Shown here: positions 1 through 7,125 of the stretch, one piece after another
Position numbering within the stretch: position 1 is the first letter of the stretch
Layout of the letters: each line of letters starts with the position of its first letter
Source of the DNA: an uncultured Chthonomonas sp.
Lineage (GTDB): Bacteria > Armatimonadota > Chthonomonadetes > Chthonomonadales > CAJBBX01
DNA: 43,800 bases
Direction of reading: 5' to 3'
Assembly: GCA_903885605.1 (NCBI GenBank)
Contig: CAISJD010000107.1
Span: 1 to 43,800 of the forward strand
Program-made: the position numbers and the translations under genes
Notes under the pieces: model-generated
What the model saw: the letters and a program-made list of their open reading frames with translations, nothing else
Database searches by the model: none
What the model was told of the DNA's origin: nothing

Positions 1-105
1 CTTCCCCAACGCGGGACTTCGTGCCGATCGACGAACTGGATCGGCACGTTTCCTGTTGGCTGCTCGATTGTGAGATCAGCAGTCACTCCCCCGCTACCAT
101 CGCGT
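1..105 (+). pseudogene. 5' fragment of the tyrosine recombinase gene, inverted copy
   Basis: These bases are identical to the reverse complement of 25899-26003, which encodes residues about 8-42 of the recombinase at the other end of the island. The match ends at base 105: after the shared codons for SHSPATIA the two sequences diverge. The fragment lies on the opposite strand from the complete gene, so the island is bracketed by an inverted repeat. The match begins at the first base of the window, so the repeat probably continues further left. No catalytic residue is included, so this is a remnant or a recombination target, not a working gene. It could have arisen by partial duplication, by inversion between two recombinase copies, or as an element end that includes the 5' part of the gene. 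Confidence 0.85.
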
Positions 106-128
106 GGCGTTATGATCGCACGCGGCCG

Positions 129-1448
129 CTACCGCGCCTTCTCAGGGAGCAGGGCGCGCAGCCGCTTCAGTTCGTCGTTCTCCACCCACCACTTATCCTC
201 ATGCACCATCGATCGAAATGAGCTCGTCTCGGCGCCGGCGGGCGGCTCGGCAGGCACGTAGTCCTCGAGTCCCTTGCAGCGCGGGTGACTCAACGCAACT
301 TCGAGCATCTCCACGTCCAACGCCTCAAGCGTCACCCGCCCTGCGGGGCCGGGCTGCTGGTCCGCATCGGTCCCTCCTCCTTGCGCCTCACGACGGAACT
401 CGACCATCGCGTGGTACAGCGACGTGCCGAGAGTGACCTTGGGGTCGAAGTTCTCGCTGTCCAGCAAGACCTTGAGCAGGACCGGACGACGTGCCTTGAC
501 AGCGCGACCACCCACCCACGGCGTATGCCAGTCCTCCAGCCACGAAGGCGCGTTCAATCCGATAAGATAACGATATGCGTTACTCACTCTCGGCGACCTG
601 GACTTATCGTCGATGTGATGTATACACAGCGTACATAGAACCTCCGGTTCTAGTACGCCTTCCTCTATTAAGCTTTTGACCGCATCCATATAGAAGAGTG
701 ATGTGGCCTGGTACCATGTATGCATCACTATTCCACGCATTGGCCCCCAAAACCGCCTGAATGCCCCGCGCAGGCCGAAGAACGGGCTGTCCGTTCCGTA
801 GAGGACAGGCCGGGCAGACTCCGCCTTGCGGGCAGGAGCCATGGCGGCCGCAGCCTCCTGTAGTGGGCGTTCGTACGCCTGCCGCTCCTCAGCGGCTTTC
901 CGAGCCATTTCCGCACGGGTCTGCTCTGGCTGAACGACGCCGCCTACGAATGAGTACTCCACCCAGAACGAAGCATCGGCGCCCCCTCTGGGCCATCCAA
1001 TCCTCCGGCTGAAGCCAGGGCGTCTGGTGATGTCGCCCTTCCCCGCGGCAATGCGCTGCTTCATCGTCGCAGTGACTGTGACGAGGTCGCCGGGCGCAGG
1101 CGTGACGGCGAGCGGCCGCAGCTCTATCCGGGCGCCCACGGCCGTGCCATCGGTCAACGCATGCCTGGAGGCGAACAAGACCAGACGCTCGCTCTGACCC
1201 CGCGGCGCAGGAACGCTGTGGCGGCGCACAGAATGGACAAACGCCTCGAAGGTCATGGTCCGGTTGCAGTATAGTTTGCCGGCTCGCACCGCACTGCTCC
1301 TGTATGCCAGTTCCATCTCACCAAGAGCTTTCCAGGGATCGGGACACGGCCTTGACTGGACGCCGGGCCCGGCCAGGACCGCAACGGCGGCGGCCAAGCA
1401 GGCGAGCATCGGACCGATCCGGATGGCAGACCTGAAACTGAACAGCAT
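129..1448 (-). CDS. exported protein of unknown function (439 aa)
   Basis: I do not recognise this protein. It begins with a signal-peptide-like stretch: basic residues, then a hydrophobic run ending LACLAAAVAVLAGP at about residues 15-28. The mature part should therefore be outside the cytoplasm. Residues about 55-165 contain hydrophobic-alternating strands (for example GDLVTVTATMKQRI) that could form an OB-like barrel; this is a weak impression. A region rich in Ala, Glu and Arg (about 175-215) looks helical and may link this part to a C-terminal domain with the pair VLCTLCIHH and a Trp-rich stretch near SWLEDWHTPWVGG. The ATG at 1448 is supported by an AGGTGAG sequence just upstream. It is the last intact gene of the island on this strand; its stop lies 23 bp from the recombinase-fragment breakpoint. 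Confidence 0.7.
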   Translation of the reverse strand: MLFSFRSAIRIGPMLACLAAAVAVLAGPGVQSRPCPDPWKALGEMELAYRSSAVRAGKLYCNRTMTFEAFVHSVRRHSVPAPRGQSERLVLFASRHALTDGTAVGARIELRPLAVTPAPGDLVTVTATMKQRIAAGKGDITRRPGFSRRIGWPRGGADASFWVEYSFVGGVVQPEQTRAEMARKAAEERQAYERPLQEAAAAMAPARKAESARPVLYGTDSPFFGLRGAFRRFWGPMRGIVMHTWYQATSLFYMDAVKSLIEEGVLEPEVLCTLCIHHIDDKSRSPRVSNAYRYLIGLNAPSWLEDWHTPWVGGRAVKARRPVLLKVLLDSENFDPKVTLGTSLYHAMVEFRREAQGGGTDADQQPGPAGRVTLEALDVEMLEVALSHPRCKGLEDYVPAEPPAGAETSSFRSMVHEDKWWVENDELKRLRALLPEKAR

Positions 1449-2009
1449 CGCTCACCTGCTCCTCGATGGAGTATCGGGTCCAGGGCGGCCCACGGCAAGT
1501 CGTGTGCCTCGGCCGGCGCGACCACGAAACTGCGCCTGCCCGGCAACCGCACCCAGATACACATTGTAACGGCCTATCGTGAGAGACGGTGCCCCGAAGG
1601 CCGCTCCTGCCGCGAACCTCGGCGAGCTCTCTGAACCCGCTGCCTGCGCGAGTGCGTCGGCCCGGCGGGTACAGCGGCCCAGGTGCGGCGGGTGCCCCCC
1701 CCCCGCACCCGGGCACAATCGGGCATACGCCGGCCGGCCGCGCCCGACACACGCCACCGTGGCGCGTGCACTGCCCGGAACCCTTGCGATGCATGGCGCG
1801 ATTGGTTCCGACCTGGATGCTGCAGATGCGCCCGGCCCCGATCCGGCCGGCAGATTCCGTGAGAATCTGCTCCAAATCGCCTCAAAGACTGCCCCAAAGG
1901 CCGGTTCTCTCACGATGCTCTCACGGTAGCTCGTTATACTGCTCACAGTGATCGTCTGATCCATGGTGCTCCGCCGTCATCGATGCAGTGGAAGAGAGTC
2001 TCGATCACC
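1449..2009. other. gene-free stretch between the exported protein and the Septu-like pair
   Basis: I see no convincing gene here. Open frames exist on both strands but are rich in Arg, Pro and Ala in every frame, as expected of noncoding high-GC DNA. A perfect hairpin with 7-bp arms (CAGATTC / GAATCTG, loop CGTGA) lies at 1851-1869. The octamer CTCTCACG occurs twice close together at about 1908-1926, with its reverse complement at about 1575-1582. This may be a repressor site or leftover sequence. Confidence 0.5.
1851..1869. repeat. perfect 7-bp-arm hairpin
   Basis: CAGATTC, a five-base loop CGTGA, then GAATCTG. The arms are perfect complements. It stands alone in a gene-poor stretch and has no T-run on either strand, so it is not a convincing terminator. 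Function unknown. Confidence 0.5.
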
Positions 2010-2855
2010 TCATATCGCTTGGAAAGGTACTGTGTCATGAGAAGGATATTGGTTGTCCTGCTGATGTGAGTCGCGGTGGTACTCGGCGCATCGCCGAGCG
2101 CGACGGCGGGAGCTGGAGCGGGCAAGCGGGTGCCGGTCATCACTTTGGCCAGTCTTACGACCACTACCGCGACGCCTGGCCTGCGGGTCAGAGCCGCCGA
2201 TGGCCGCTTCCAAGCTCTCTGTCGATGCCGATAGCGCACGGGCGAACGCTGCGTACTCGGCGTCGCTACGCTTGGCCTCTGTGAGCAGAGCGGCGCAATC
2301 AGCGTGCTCGGATGCGAGCAGGGCGAGTGCGGCTAGCCGCGTTACACTACGGCTTCTGTGGGTCCGCAGGTCAGGCCGGTTCAGCCCCAGGGTGCGGACC
2401 GTCACCTCGCCGCGCGGCGTCCGAGGTGCGACGGTTGTGAGGCCCGCCACGGGGTCGAACACGAAGTACAGGTGGTCGCTAGGGTCATCGGAGCATGGGT
2501 TCAGAAGAGGACCACCGGCGTCAGCCTCGGGGAACAGGTCGCCCTTGAACTCCGGGCCGTTACACCGGCCGCACGCAAGCAGCAGGTTGTCCCAGCAGAA
2601 GGCGAGGTCCCGACGTTTGCTCACCGGGCGATAGTGCTCGATCTGCGAATAGCCCACGTGCTTTATCTCGCTCTCGCAGTAGGCGCATTTGCCGTGGAAC
2701 GCCTCCTCCAACGCAGCCCTGATCTGCTTGTGCCTGACCTTTGCGAAGGCGGCTTCCCTGGCCTTAACAGTACTTGCATCAGCCACGGCCTTGTCCCAAT
2801 CCGCCTTCTTTCCCTCCAGGAGGGCTGGCTTCGTACCTCGATCTACCCTGATCAT
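2010..2855 (-). CDS. HNH endonuclease of a Septu-like system, PtuB-type, with abnormal tail
   Basis: The HNH/zinc-finger nuclease signature is clear: a C-x2-C pair at residues 57/60, IEHYRP with the catalytic-type His at 74, then N-L-L-L-A-C-G-R-C-N with Cys at about 95/98. This arrangement is typical of PtuB, which in Septu defence is the nuclease partner of the ATPase PtuA. The gene overlaps the upstream ATPase gene by four bases, so the two should be translationally coupled. Residues about 1-220 look like a normal family member. After GGSD the sequence changes abruptly to an Arg/Ser/Gln-rich low-quality tail (RARRCAEY and similar) of about 60 residues that looks like readthrough into unrelated DNA. 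The original stop may have been lost by a small deletion or rearrangement. The core could still be active. Confidence 0.8.
   Translation of the reverse strand: MIRVDRGTKPALLEGKKADWDKAVADASTVKAREAAFAKVRHKQIRAALEEAFHGKCAYCESEIKHVGYSQIEHYRPVSKRRDLAFCWDNLLLACGRCNGPEFKGDLFPEADAGGPLLNPCSDDPSDHLYFVFDPVAGLTTVAPRTPRGEVTVRTLGLNRPDLRTHRSRSVTRLAALALLASEHADCAALLTEAKRSDAEYAAFARALSASTESLEAAIGGSDPQARRRGSGRKTGQSDDRHPLARSSSRRRARRCAEYHRDSHQQDNQYPSHDTVPFQAI
2037..2234 (+). pseudogene. 5' fragment of an exported-protein gene, interrupted by in-frame TGA
   Basis: A GGAAAGG Shine-Dalgarno (about 2021-2027) sits nine bases before an ATG. The frame reads MRRILVVLLM, TGA, then VAVVLGASPSATAGAGAGK. If the TGA were TGG (Trp), this would be a textbook signal peptide with an Ala-x-Ala cleavage region. 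The frame then stays open to a TAG at 2232. The fragment lies antisense to the abnormal tail of the PtuB-like gene. I infer the remains of a chromosomal or older accessory gene, truncated where the island genes were joined and inactivated by a nonsense change. Chance cannot be excluded for so short a sequence. Confidence 0.35.
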
Positions 2856-4177
2856 TGCAGCCTGCTGCGCAGCACCTGGTCGATCTTGGCCTCAAGGGAC
2901 CCGGGTTCGGGCGGGCCACCGAATGGCCTGGCCTCGTCCATGAACAGGGAGAGCTGCGTCCACTCGCACTCCTCATCACGGCTCCGCCTCGCGCCCTTGA
3001 CGACCAGATGGTCATATCGGTCGATCTTCGCCTGCGTGGCGGGCGAATAGGGGGAGACCGCGCCGAACGCCTCGCTCTGCAGGATGCGATCGACACTGAG
3101 CGCCGAGACGTTGGGCACTGCCTCCACTTCGGCGCGGCCGTCGCGTAACCGGAACCGGACGGTCTGCGCAGTGTCGCCGGCGCCGGCTGCGATGAGCGGG
3201 CTGTGGGTTGCCACGATGAACTGCAGGCCTGGGAACTGCTCCTGCAGCCACTGGGCGATCTGCCGTTGCCAAACCGGGTGCAGGTGTATGTCCAGCTCAT
3301 CGATCAGGACGACGCCTTCCTCGTGCAGAGGGTCGTCGCTGTTCGGAAACGCCTGTATAAGCCGCCACACGAGGTCGCCGGCCAGGGCCAGTACGCTGCG
3401 GTAGCCGTCACTGAGGGCGATGGTGGCGACCGACATGCCGTTAGTAATGAAACAGATCCGCCCATGTGGTGTCACCTGGTCAAACCGCACGCCGTCCGGC
3501 AGCACCTTGTTGATGGCAGCTACTCCCAGGTCGTACTGACGCCGGGCCGTATGGTCCTGGTCCTTTGCGACGCGGTAGTCAAGGTAGACCATCCATCGCT
3601 CAAAGGCGGAGAGGGGCTGGTCCTCGTCGAACTGCGTGCTGAAGTTGGTGAAGCGGGCGGGCTGCTCCAGCGACGGAACGATCACCTGGCTCGACCGCGT
3701 GAGCCTTCGGAATGCGCCGTAGCCAACGGCGAACCAACCGCCGCCCGTCGAGGTAAAGGCATTCTGGCGGAGCCACGAGAGCCGCTTCTCAACCGACTCC
3801 ACAATGGCCGGTTCCGTGTACTGCCGGTTCCGGACCGATACCGGCTTCGACCCTGTAACGAAGTAGGTGTAGCCGAACGCCCGCGTGACCTTGCCGGTGC
3901 CGTGCTGTCCGGGGTCGTTGTCGCCCTGGTGGATGCGCCCGCGGAGCGTGCCGTACTCGTCCTCGCTGCGGAGCCACGCCACCGGCCTGGGCAGGAGCTT
4001 CTGCGCCCCCTCGGGCCCAGCAAGGAGAAGTCCCAGCGCCTGGAGGGCTATGCTCTTGCCGCCGCCGTTCTCGCCGAGCAGAGTGACCCATCGGTAGGGC
4101 TGTCGGGGCTTGCCGAGCTTGATCGTGACATCGTCAAAGCACTTGATGTTGCGGATCTGTAGCTCCTCAACCCACAT
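2852..4177 (-). CDS. AAA/ABC-type ATPase of a Septu-like system, PtuA-type
   Basis: An SMC/ABC-like ATPase of 441 residues. The N-terminus LQIRNIKCFDDVTIKLG is the usual opening of this OLD/RecF-like class. Walker A is GENGGGKS at residues 35-42, Walker B with the following glutamate and D-loop is VVLIDELDIHLHP near 286-298, and the switch histidine is in ATHSPLI shortly after. The next gene, overlapping by four bases, encodes an HNH nuclease, which is the gene order of Septu (PtuA-PtuB). PtuA is known to assemble into an oligomeric scaffold that restrains PtuB until nucleotide levels fall during infection. No reverse transcriptase or msr/msd-like RNA is seen beside it, so the retron that uses the same effector pair is unlikely. 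A 15-bp palindrome about 60 bp upstream may be its operator. Confidence 0.82.
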   Translation of the reverse strand: MWVEELQIRNIKCFDDVTIKLGKPRQPYRWVTLLGENGGGKSIALQALGLLLAGPEGAQKLLPRPVAWLRSEDEYGTLRGRIHQGDNDPGQHGTGKVTRAFGYTYFVTGSKPVSVRNRQYTEPAIVESVEKRLSWLRQNAFTSTGGGWFAVGYGAFRRLTRSSQVIVPSLEQPARFTNFSTQFDEDQPLSAFERWMVYLDYRVAKDQDHTARRQYDLGVAAINKVLPDGVRFDQVTPHGRICFITNGMSVATIALSDGYRSVLALAGDLVWRLIQAFPNSDDPLHEEGVVLIDELDIHLHPVWQRQIAQWLQEQFPGLQFIVATHSPLIAAGAGDTAQTVRFRLRDGRAEVEAVPNVSALSVDRILQSEAFGAVSPYSPATQAKIDRYDHLVVKGARRSRDEECEWTQLSLFMDEARPFGGPPEPGSLEAKIDQVLRSRLQ

Positions 4178-4486
4178 CGTGGCAGCCCTCCATACGGCCG
4201 GGGGCCCGGGCTCGGCGCCCGGCCCGGCCTACCGCATACACTGTATGCTGCTCCGGCAGTGGCCGCCTTCGTACTTGAGTTTCACTGCCGGCGCGGCTCG
4301 AGGGTCCATGGAGAGGGCGGGTGTTCCAGGAAAGGCCCAGTTCACGCCAGGGCGCAGCCCGATGCGGATATGGCAGTGGCCTTGCTTGATACCCGGCGAG
4401 CCAGGCAATGCCCTTGCATGGGTGCAGGCCGGCCACACGCCACAGGCGCCGGCGCGCCCGCCGGCCTCAATGCGTTCTGGGCCCGC
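4178..4486. other. promoter-containing stretch upstream of the Septu-like operon
   Basis: No gene is seen. The stretch contains the perfect palindrome described at 4234-4248. Its right end is the 3' flank of the HicB-like gene. Confidence 0.45.
4234..4248. promoter_or_regulatory. 15-bp palindrome, possible operator of the ptuA-like gene
   Basis: GCATACA-C-TGTATGC has perfect 7-bp arms around one central base and lies about 57 bp upstream of the ATG of the PtuA-type ATPase gene. Perfect odd-length palindromes of this size are typical of dimeric helix-turn-helix repressor sites. No regulator gene is adjacent; the HTH and RHH proteins of the island are 20 kb away. Confidence 0.4.
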
Positions 4487-4891
4487 CTACCTTGCGGTGT
4501 GGCCGATCGCGTGGTTGCCGGGCTCAAGCGCTGCGGTACCCGATGCGAGCAGGCTCTGGATCAGCGCGTTGAGGCTGACGCCCTGCTCTTCGGCCATGCC
4601 CGCCAGCTTGGCGTGGAGCGCCTTCGGCACACGGACGTTGAACTTGCCGCTGTACGCGTGCCAGTCCTTCGCGGGAGACATTGGGGAGAGCGTCTGGTTC
4701 GTCGCGCGGAGCACGTCCAGGAACACGGGCACTGCGGCCATCAGGTCATCGATGGCCTCCTGCTGCGTCTCCCCGTACCCTACGACGTTGCGGGCGAGCG
4801 GCTCGAACAGCGCCTCAAACCCGCCGCCGAGCTCCGGGGTCAGCGGGTTCACGCGGATCGGGTACGACGCGATCACGTCAGCATTGGTCAT
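4487..4891 (-). CDS. HicB-like antitoxin, orphan
   Basis: A 134-residue protein with two parts. The N-terminal half (YPIRVNPLTPELGGGFEALF, then ARNVVGYGETQQEAIDDLMAAVPVFLD) is the partly degraded RNase H-like HicB fold, with the typical 'GxGxT.xEAi.dL' helix. The C-terminal part (GKFNVRVPKALHAKLAGMAEEQGVSLNALIQSLLA) is a ribbon-helix-helix DNA-binding domain common in long HicB antitoxins. The ATG at 4891 has GAGGAG nine bases upstream. No HicA-sized toxin gene is found on either side, so it is either an orphan that works as a regulator or the relic of a toxin-antitoxin pair. Its last 20 codons are partly duplicated about 1 kb away at 5512-5570. Confidence 0.78.
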   Translation of the reverse strand: MTNADVIASYPIRVNPLTPELGGGFEALFEPLARNVVGYGETQQEAIDDLMAAVPVFLDVLRATNQTLSPMSPAKDWHAYSGKFNVRVPKALHAKLAGMAEEQGVSLNALIQSLLASGTAALEPGNHAIGHTAR

Positions 4892-5191
4892 CGCTTCACT
4901 CCTCGCCCTGCAGAATGGCCGCTGCACCGCGCGCCTTGGCGCCGTACCTGGTTCTTCGCACCCCTGTGCCGCACGCGGGGCCCACCCGAACTGCTGGCCG
5001 CGCCGCGAACCGTGTGGGCCGGTGAGTTCATTCTGTTCGCACTGGTGGTATACTGCCCGCGAAACAGACGGACGGTCCTTCACTGGACCGGCGAGCGTGA
5101 GCTCCCGTCTGTTGTTTCCTTTCTGAGCTGCCGAATCCCTCGCGTCACAGAACCGACCTGATCGGCCACCGTCCCGCCTCTCCCGTCGCCG
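4892..5191. other. leader region between the small gene and the hicB-like gene
   Basis: No gene is seen. It holds the nested inverted repeats listed at 5061-5118 and the hicB-like Shine-Dalgarno close to its left end. Confidence 0.45.
5061..5118. terminator. nested inverted repeat, terminator or attenuator
   Basis: An outer stem pairs AACAGACGG (5063-5071) with CCGTCTGTT (5105-5113). Inside it, CGGTCC (5073-5078) pairs with GGACCG (5085-5090) around a six-base loop. Both stems are perfect. On the plus strand it runs into GTTTCCTTTCT, as in an intrinsic terminator, but the neighbouring genes read on the minus strand. There it would form between the stop of the 73-residue gene and the start of the hicB-like gene, so attenuation or a bidirectional terminator is possible. 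Confidence 0.4.
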
Positions 5192-5413
5192 TCATCCCAG
5201 CTCGCGGAAGGTCTCGGCCTCAAGCACAGCCAGCAGGATGGCGGGGACCCGCAGGTCCAGTTGGGCTCGAAGCTCAACGACCTGGCGGGTCAGCGCGTAG
5301 AGGCCGAACTCCATGGCCGCCAGCTTGTCGCCAGCTTCCGCCTCGGGCGACGCCCGAGTGTACGTGATGCCGACCGCCGGGCGCTCGATGTTCAGCAGGA
5401 CCTGTTCCGCCAT
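5192..5413 (-). CDS. small protein of unknown function (73 aa)
   Basis: The start is well supported: GAGAGGAG lies a few bases before the ATG at 5413. The 73-residue product (MAEQVLLNIERPAVG at the N-terminus, then a helical C-terminal half, FGLYALTRQVVELRAQLDLRVPAILL) is mostly predicted helix with alternating hydrophobic residues, which could form a coiled coil or dimer. I do not recognise the family. Its position between the P-loop ATPase gene and the hicB-like gene, with a terminator-like structure after it, makes it either the last gene of the upstream operon or an independent small cassette. Confidence 0.55.
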   Translation of the reverse strand: MAEQVLLNIERPAVGITYTRASPEAEAGDKLAAMEFGLYALTRQVVELRAQLDLRVPAILLAVLEAETFRELG

Positions 5414-5511
5414 TCGGGTCTCCTCTCAATGTCATAGGGCCACCGCAGGCAAGGCGCGACAAGTGCGCGTTGGTTCGGCACGGGCGGCCTATGCCAACGC
5501 GAACTCCAGCG

Positions 5512-5570
5512 GCCCGCCTACCGGGCGGCGTGGCCGATCGCGCGGTGGCCGGGCTCAAGCGCAGCCGTGC
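5512..5570 (-). repeat. degenerate second copy of the hicB-like 3' end
   Basis: The plus-strand sequence here aligns with 4483-4541 with only about nine differences. Translated on the minus strand it gives SGTAALEPGHRAIGHAAR and a stop; the HicB-like protein ends SGTAALEPGNHAIGHTAR. Upstream of these codons the similarity disappears. It is the tail of a second hicB-like cassette whose body was deleted, or a recombination scar shared by two small cassettes. Confidence 0.6.
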
Positions 5571-5652
5571 CGGAGCCGATCGGCCTCCCGCTTCGGCGAA
5601 ACCCGTAGGCCGTCACGTCGCCCCGGGCGGCCTTCCGCCACCGGCCATGTGG

Positions 5653-7125
5653 CTACCGGAGTGGACGAACGCCACCCTTCCTGCCGAGACCGAACGCAAT
5701 CCGGTAAACGTCCGGAACCTGTATGCGCCCATCAAGCAGGCGGAGCACCACACCGAGGTCCGCGAGATCTGCCAGTACGCCCGGCGGGCCGTCGTCAAGG
5801 CGTCTCGGCGGAAGCTTGACGAGCGTCGGCCCGAAGCTCCGATCTCGCAGATGCGCCAGGGTCTGGTTCTCACTCCATATCTGCGCGATCTCGCTCTCAT
5901 GGCATGGGACCGTAAGCCTGCCCTTCAGCGGCAGCATAAGGTCGTTGACCCAGGGATAGTCCTCCCGCGTGATCTCCTCAACGCGAATACGTGAGGCCTC
6001 GCGAACGCCGGCTTCAATACCTCGGAAGTCAAGGGCGTACGGCCAGTCGCTGGGTGGCAGTATCGCGCATGCATACCGAAGGGCAGCCATGAAGCTACGG
6101 GGGCTGACCTCGTCACGCCCGTCCAGGAGGTGGTTTGGAAGCCAGGTGTATGGAAACCCGCGCTTGTGACCGCTAGGCCCCGATGCCATCGTCGGCCCGG
6201 CGATGGCATGGAAGACCCGCCGTTGCTCGCCCTCATCGGTCCGAAGGTGCGCCGGTACCACCCAGGCATCGCCTGCCCGCCCGTCGTCATCGAAGAGGCT
6301 GCGCCTCGGGCCGCAAGCAGTCCTCGCAAAGTATCCACCGTGCGCGGGCGTGCTGCCGATGCACTGGTACAGCAGGGCGTATAGGTCGGCGCGCCGCCAC
6401 GTGAGGTCGACTTTGGTTGCCAGCAGCTTTGATGCGTCGGGAAACAGAAAGACCTCGCGGTCCTCGCGCATATCCGGCCGAACGAACAGCTTGAGACGAA
6501 CTGATCTCAGGGCTCGCAGGTCCAGGGCCAGCTGGAAGAGTGCACGGGCTAGTGGGCGGATGGCGGGCCAGTCGTCCGCCAGCCTGTCAAGTGCATCAAA
6601 CATCACGACATGGGTCGTGCCGGATGCCGTTAGGTCTGCGTCCCTGTCGGCCAACAGACGATCAAAGGCCTCCGTGTTGCTTGATACCCAGGCGACGCGT
6701 GCCTCCCAGTCCCGCATCCCGACGAGGTCGGCCAGTTCGAGGTGGGTGCCGACCACGGTCCGCCAAATCATGCGCGGGTTGAACGTCGGCACGAGCGCTG
6801 CGAGCACGTCCTTTGAAGGCGCAAGTGGAAGACCAAGCCCGGCGCCGAAGCCCTGCGAGGTGCGTGTCGTATCGCTGAGTCCCGCTTCGGGAAACGCTCG
6901 CATGACGAACGCTCTATGCTCCGGCGAGCACAGGGCCGCCCACCAGAAGCTCTTCCCGGACCCGCGTATGCCCTCGACGATCACTGCATCAGGACGAACC
7001 GCCTTGACGTGGCTCGGCGGCACGTAGGTGAACACTGGGGCGCGGCTCGGTTGAGCCCCTGACTGGTCGTTGTCCGGCAATGCGTCGAGCAGGGCGCACC
7101 GTATTACCAGCGGGTCAAGATTCAT
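5653..7125 (-). CDS. P-loop ATPase, third gene of the HEPN-KGGVGR set
   Basis: A 490-residue NTPase. Walker A is GIRGSGKS at residues 52-59 and a Walker B-like strand VVMFDALD is at about 173-180, followed by a region resembling STAND/AAA ATPases (LFQLALDLRALRSVRLKLFVRPD). The C-terminal third contains helical segments and ends with a strand-rich stretch, DLGVVLRLLDGRIQVPDVYRIAFGLGRKGG, that looks like a winged helix. The ATG at 7125 overlaps the stop of the ParA-like gene by 11 bp; a GTG at 7137 is an alternative. With the two upstream genes it forms a tight operon. The family is not one I can name. By context I infer a nucleotide-dependent sensor or effector-control subunit of a conflict system; no nuclease motif was seen in it. 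Confidence 0.7.
   Translation of the reverse strand: MNLDPLVIRCALLDALPDNDQSGAQPSRAPVFTYVPPSHVKAVRPDAVIVEGIRGSGKSFWWAALCSPEHRAFVMRAFPEAGLSDTTRTSQGFGAGLGLPLAPSKDVLAALVPTFNPRMIWRTVVGTHLELADLVGMRDWEARVAWVSSNTEAFDRLLADRDADLTASGTTHVVMFDALDRLADDWPAIRPLARALFQLALDLRALRSVRLKLFVRPDMREDREVFLFPDASKLLATKVDLTWRRADLYALLYQCIGSTPAHGGYFARTACGPRRSLFDDDGRAGDAWVVPAHLRTDEGEQRRVFHAIAGPTMASGPSGHKRGFPYTWLPNHLLDGRDEVSPRSFMAALRYACAILPPSDWPYALDFRGIEAGVREASRIRVEEITREDYPWVNDLMLPLKGRLTVPCHESEIAQIWSENQTLAHLRDRSFGPTLVKLPPRRLDDGPPGVLADLADLGVVLRLLDGRIQVPDVYRIAFGLGRKGGVRPLR

Noticed and set aside
2037-2234. TGA recoding (Trp or Sec) in the exported-protein fragment
   Set aside because: TGA acts as a stop for many genes in this window, and no selenocysteine insertion structure was seen. 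A nonsense mutation is simpler.
2010-4177. Retron with PtuA/PtuB effectors
   Set aside because: No reverse transcriptase gene and no msr/msd-like structure were found near the pair; a plain Septu-like system fits better.
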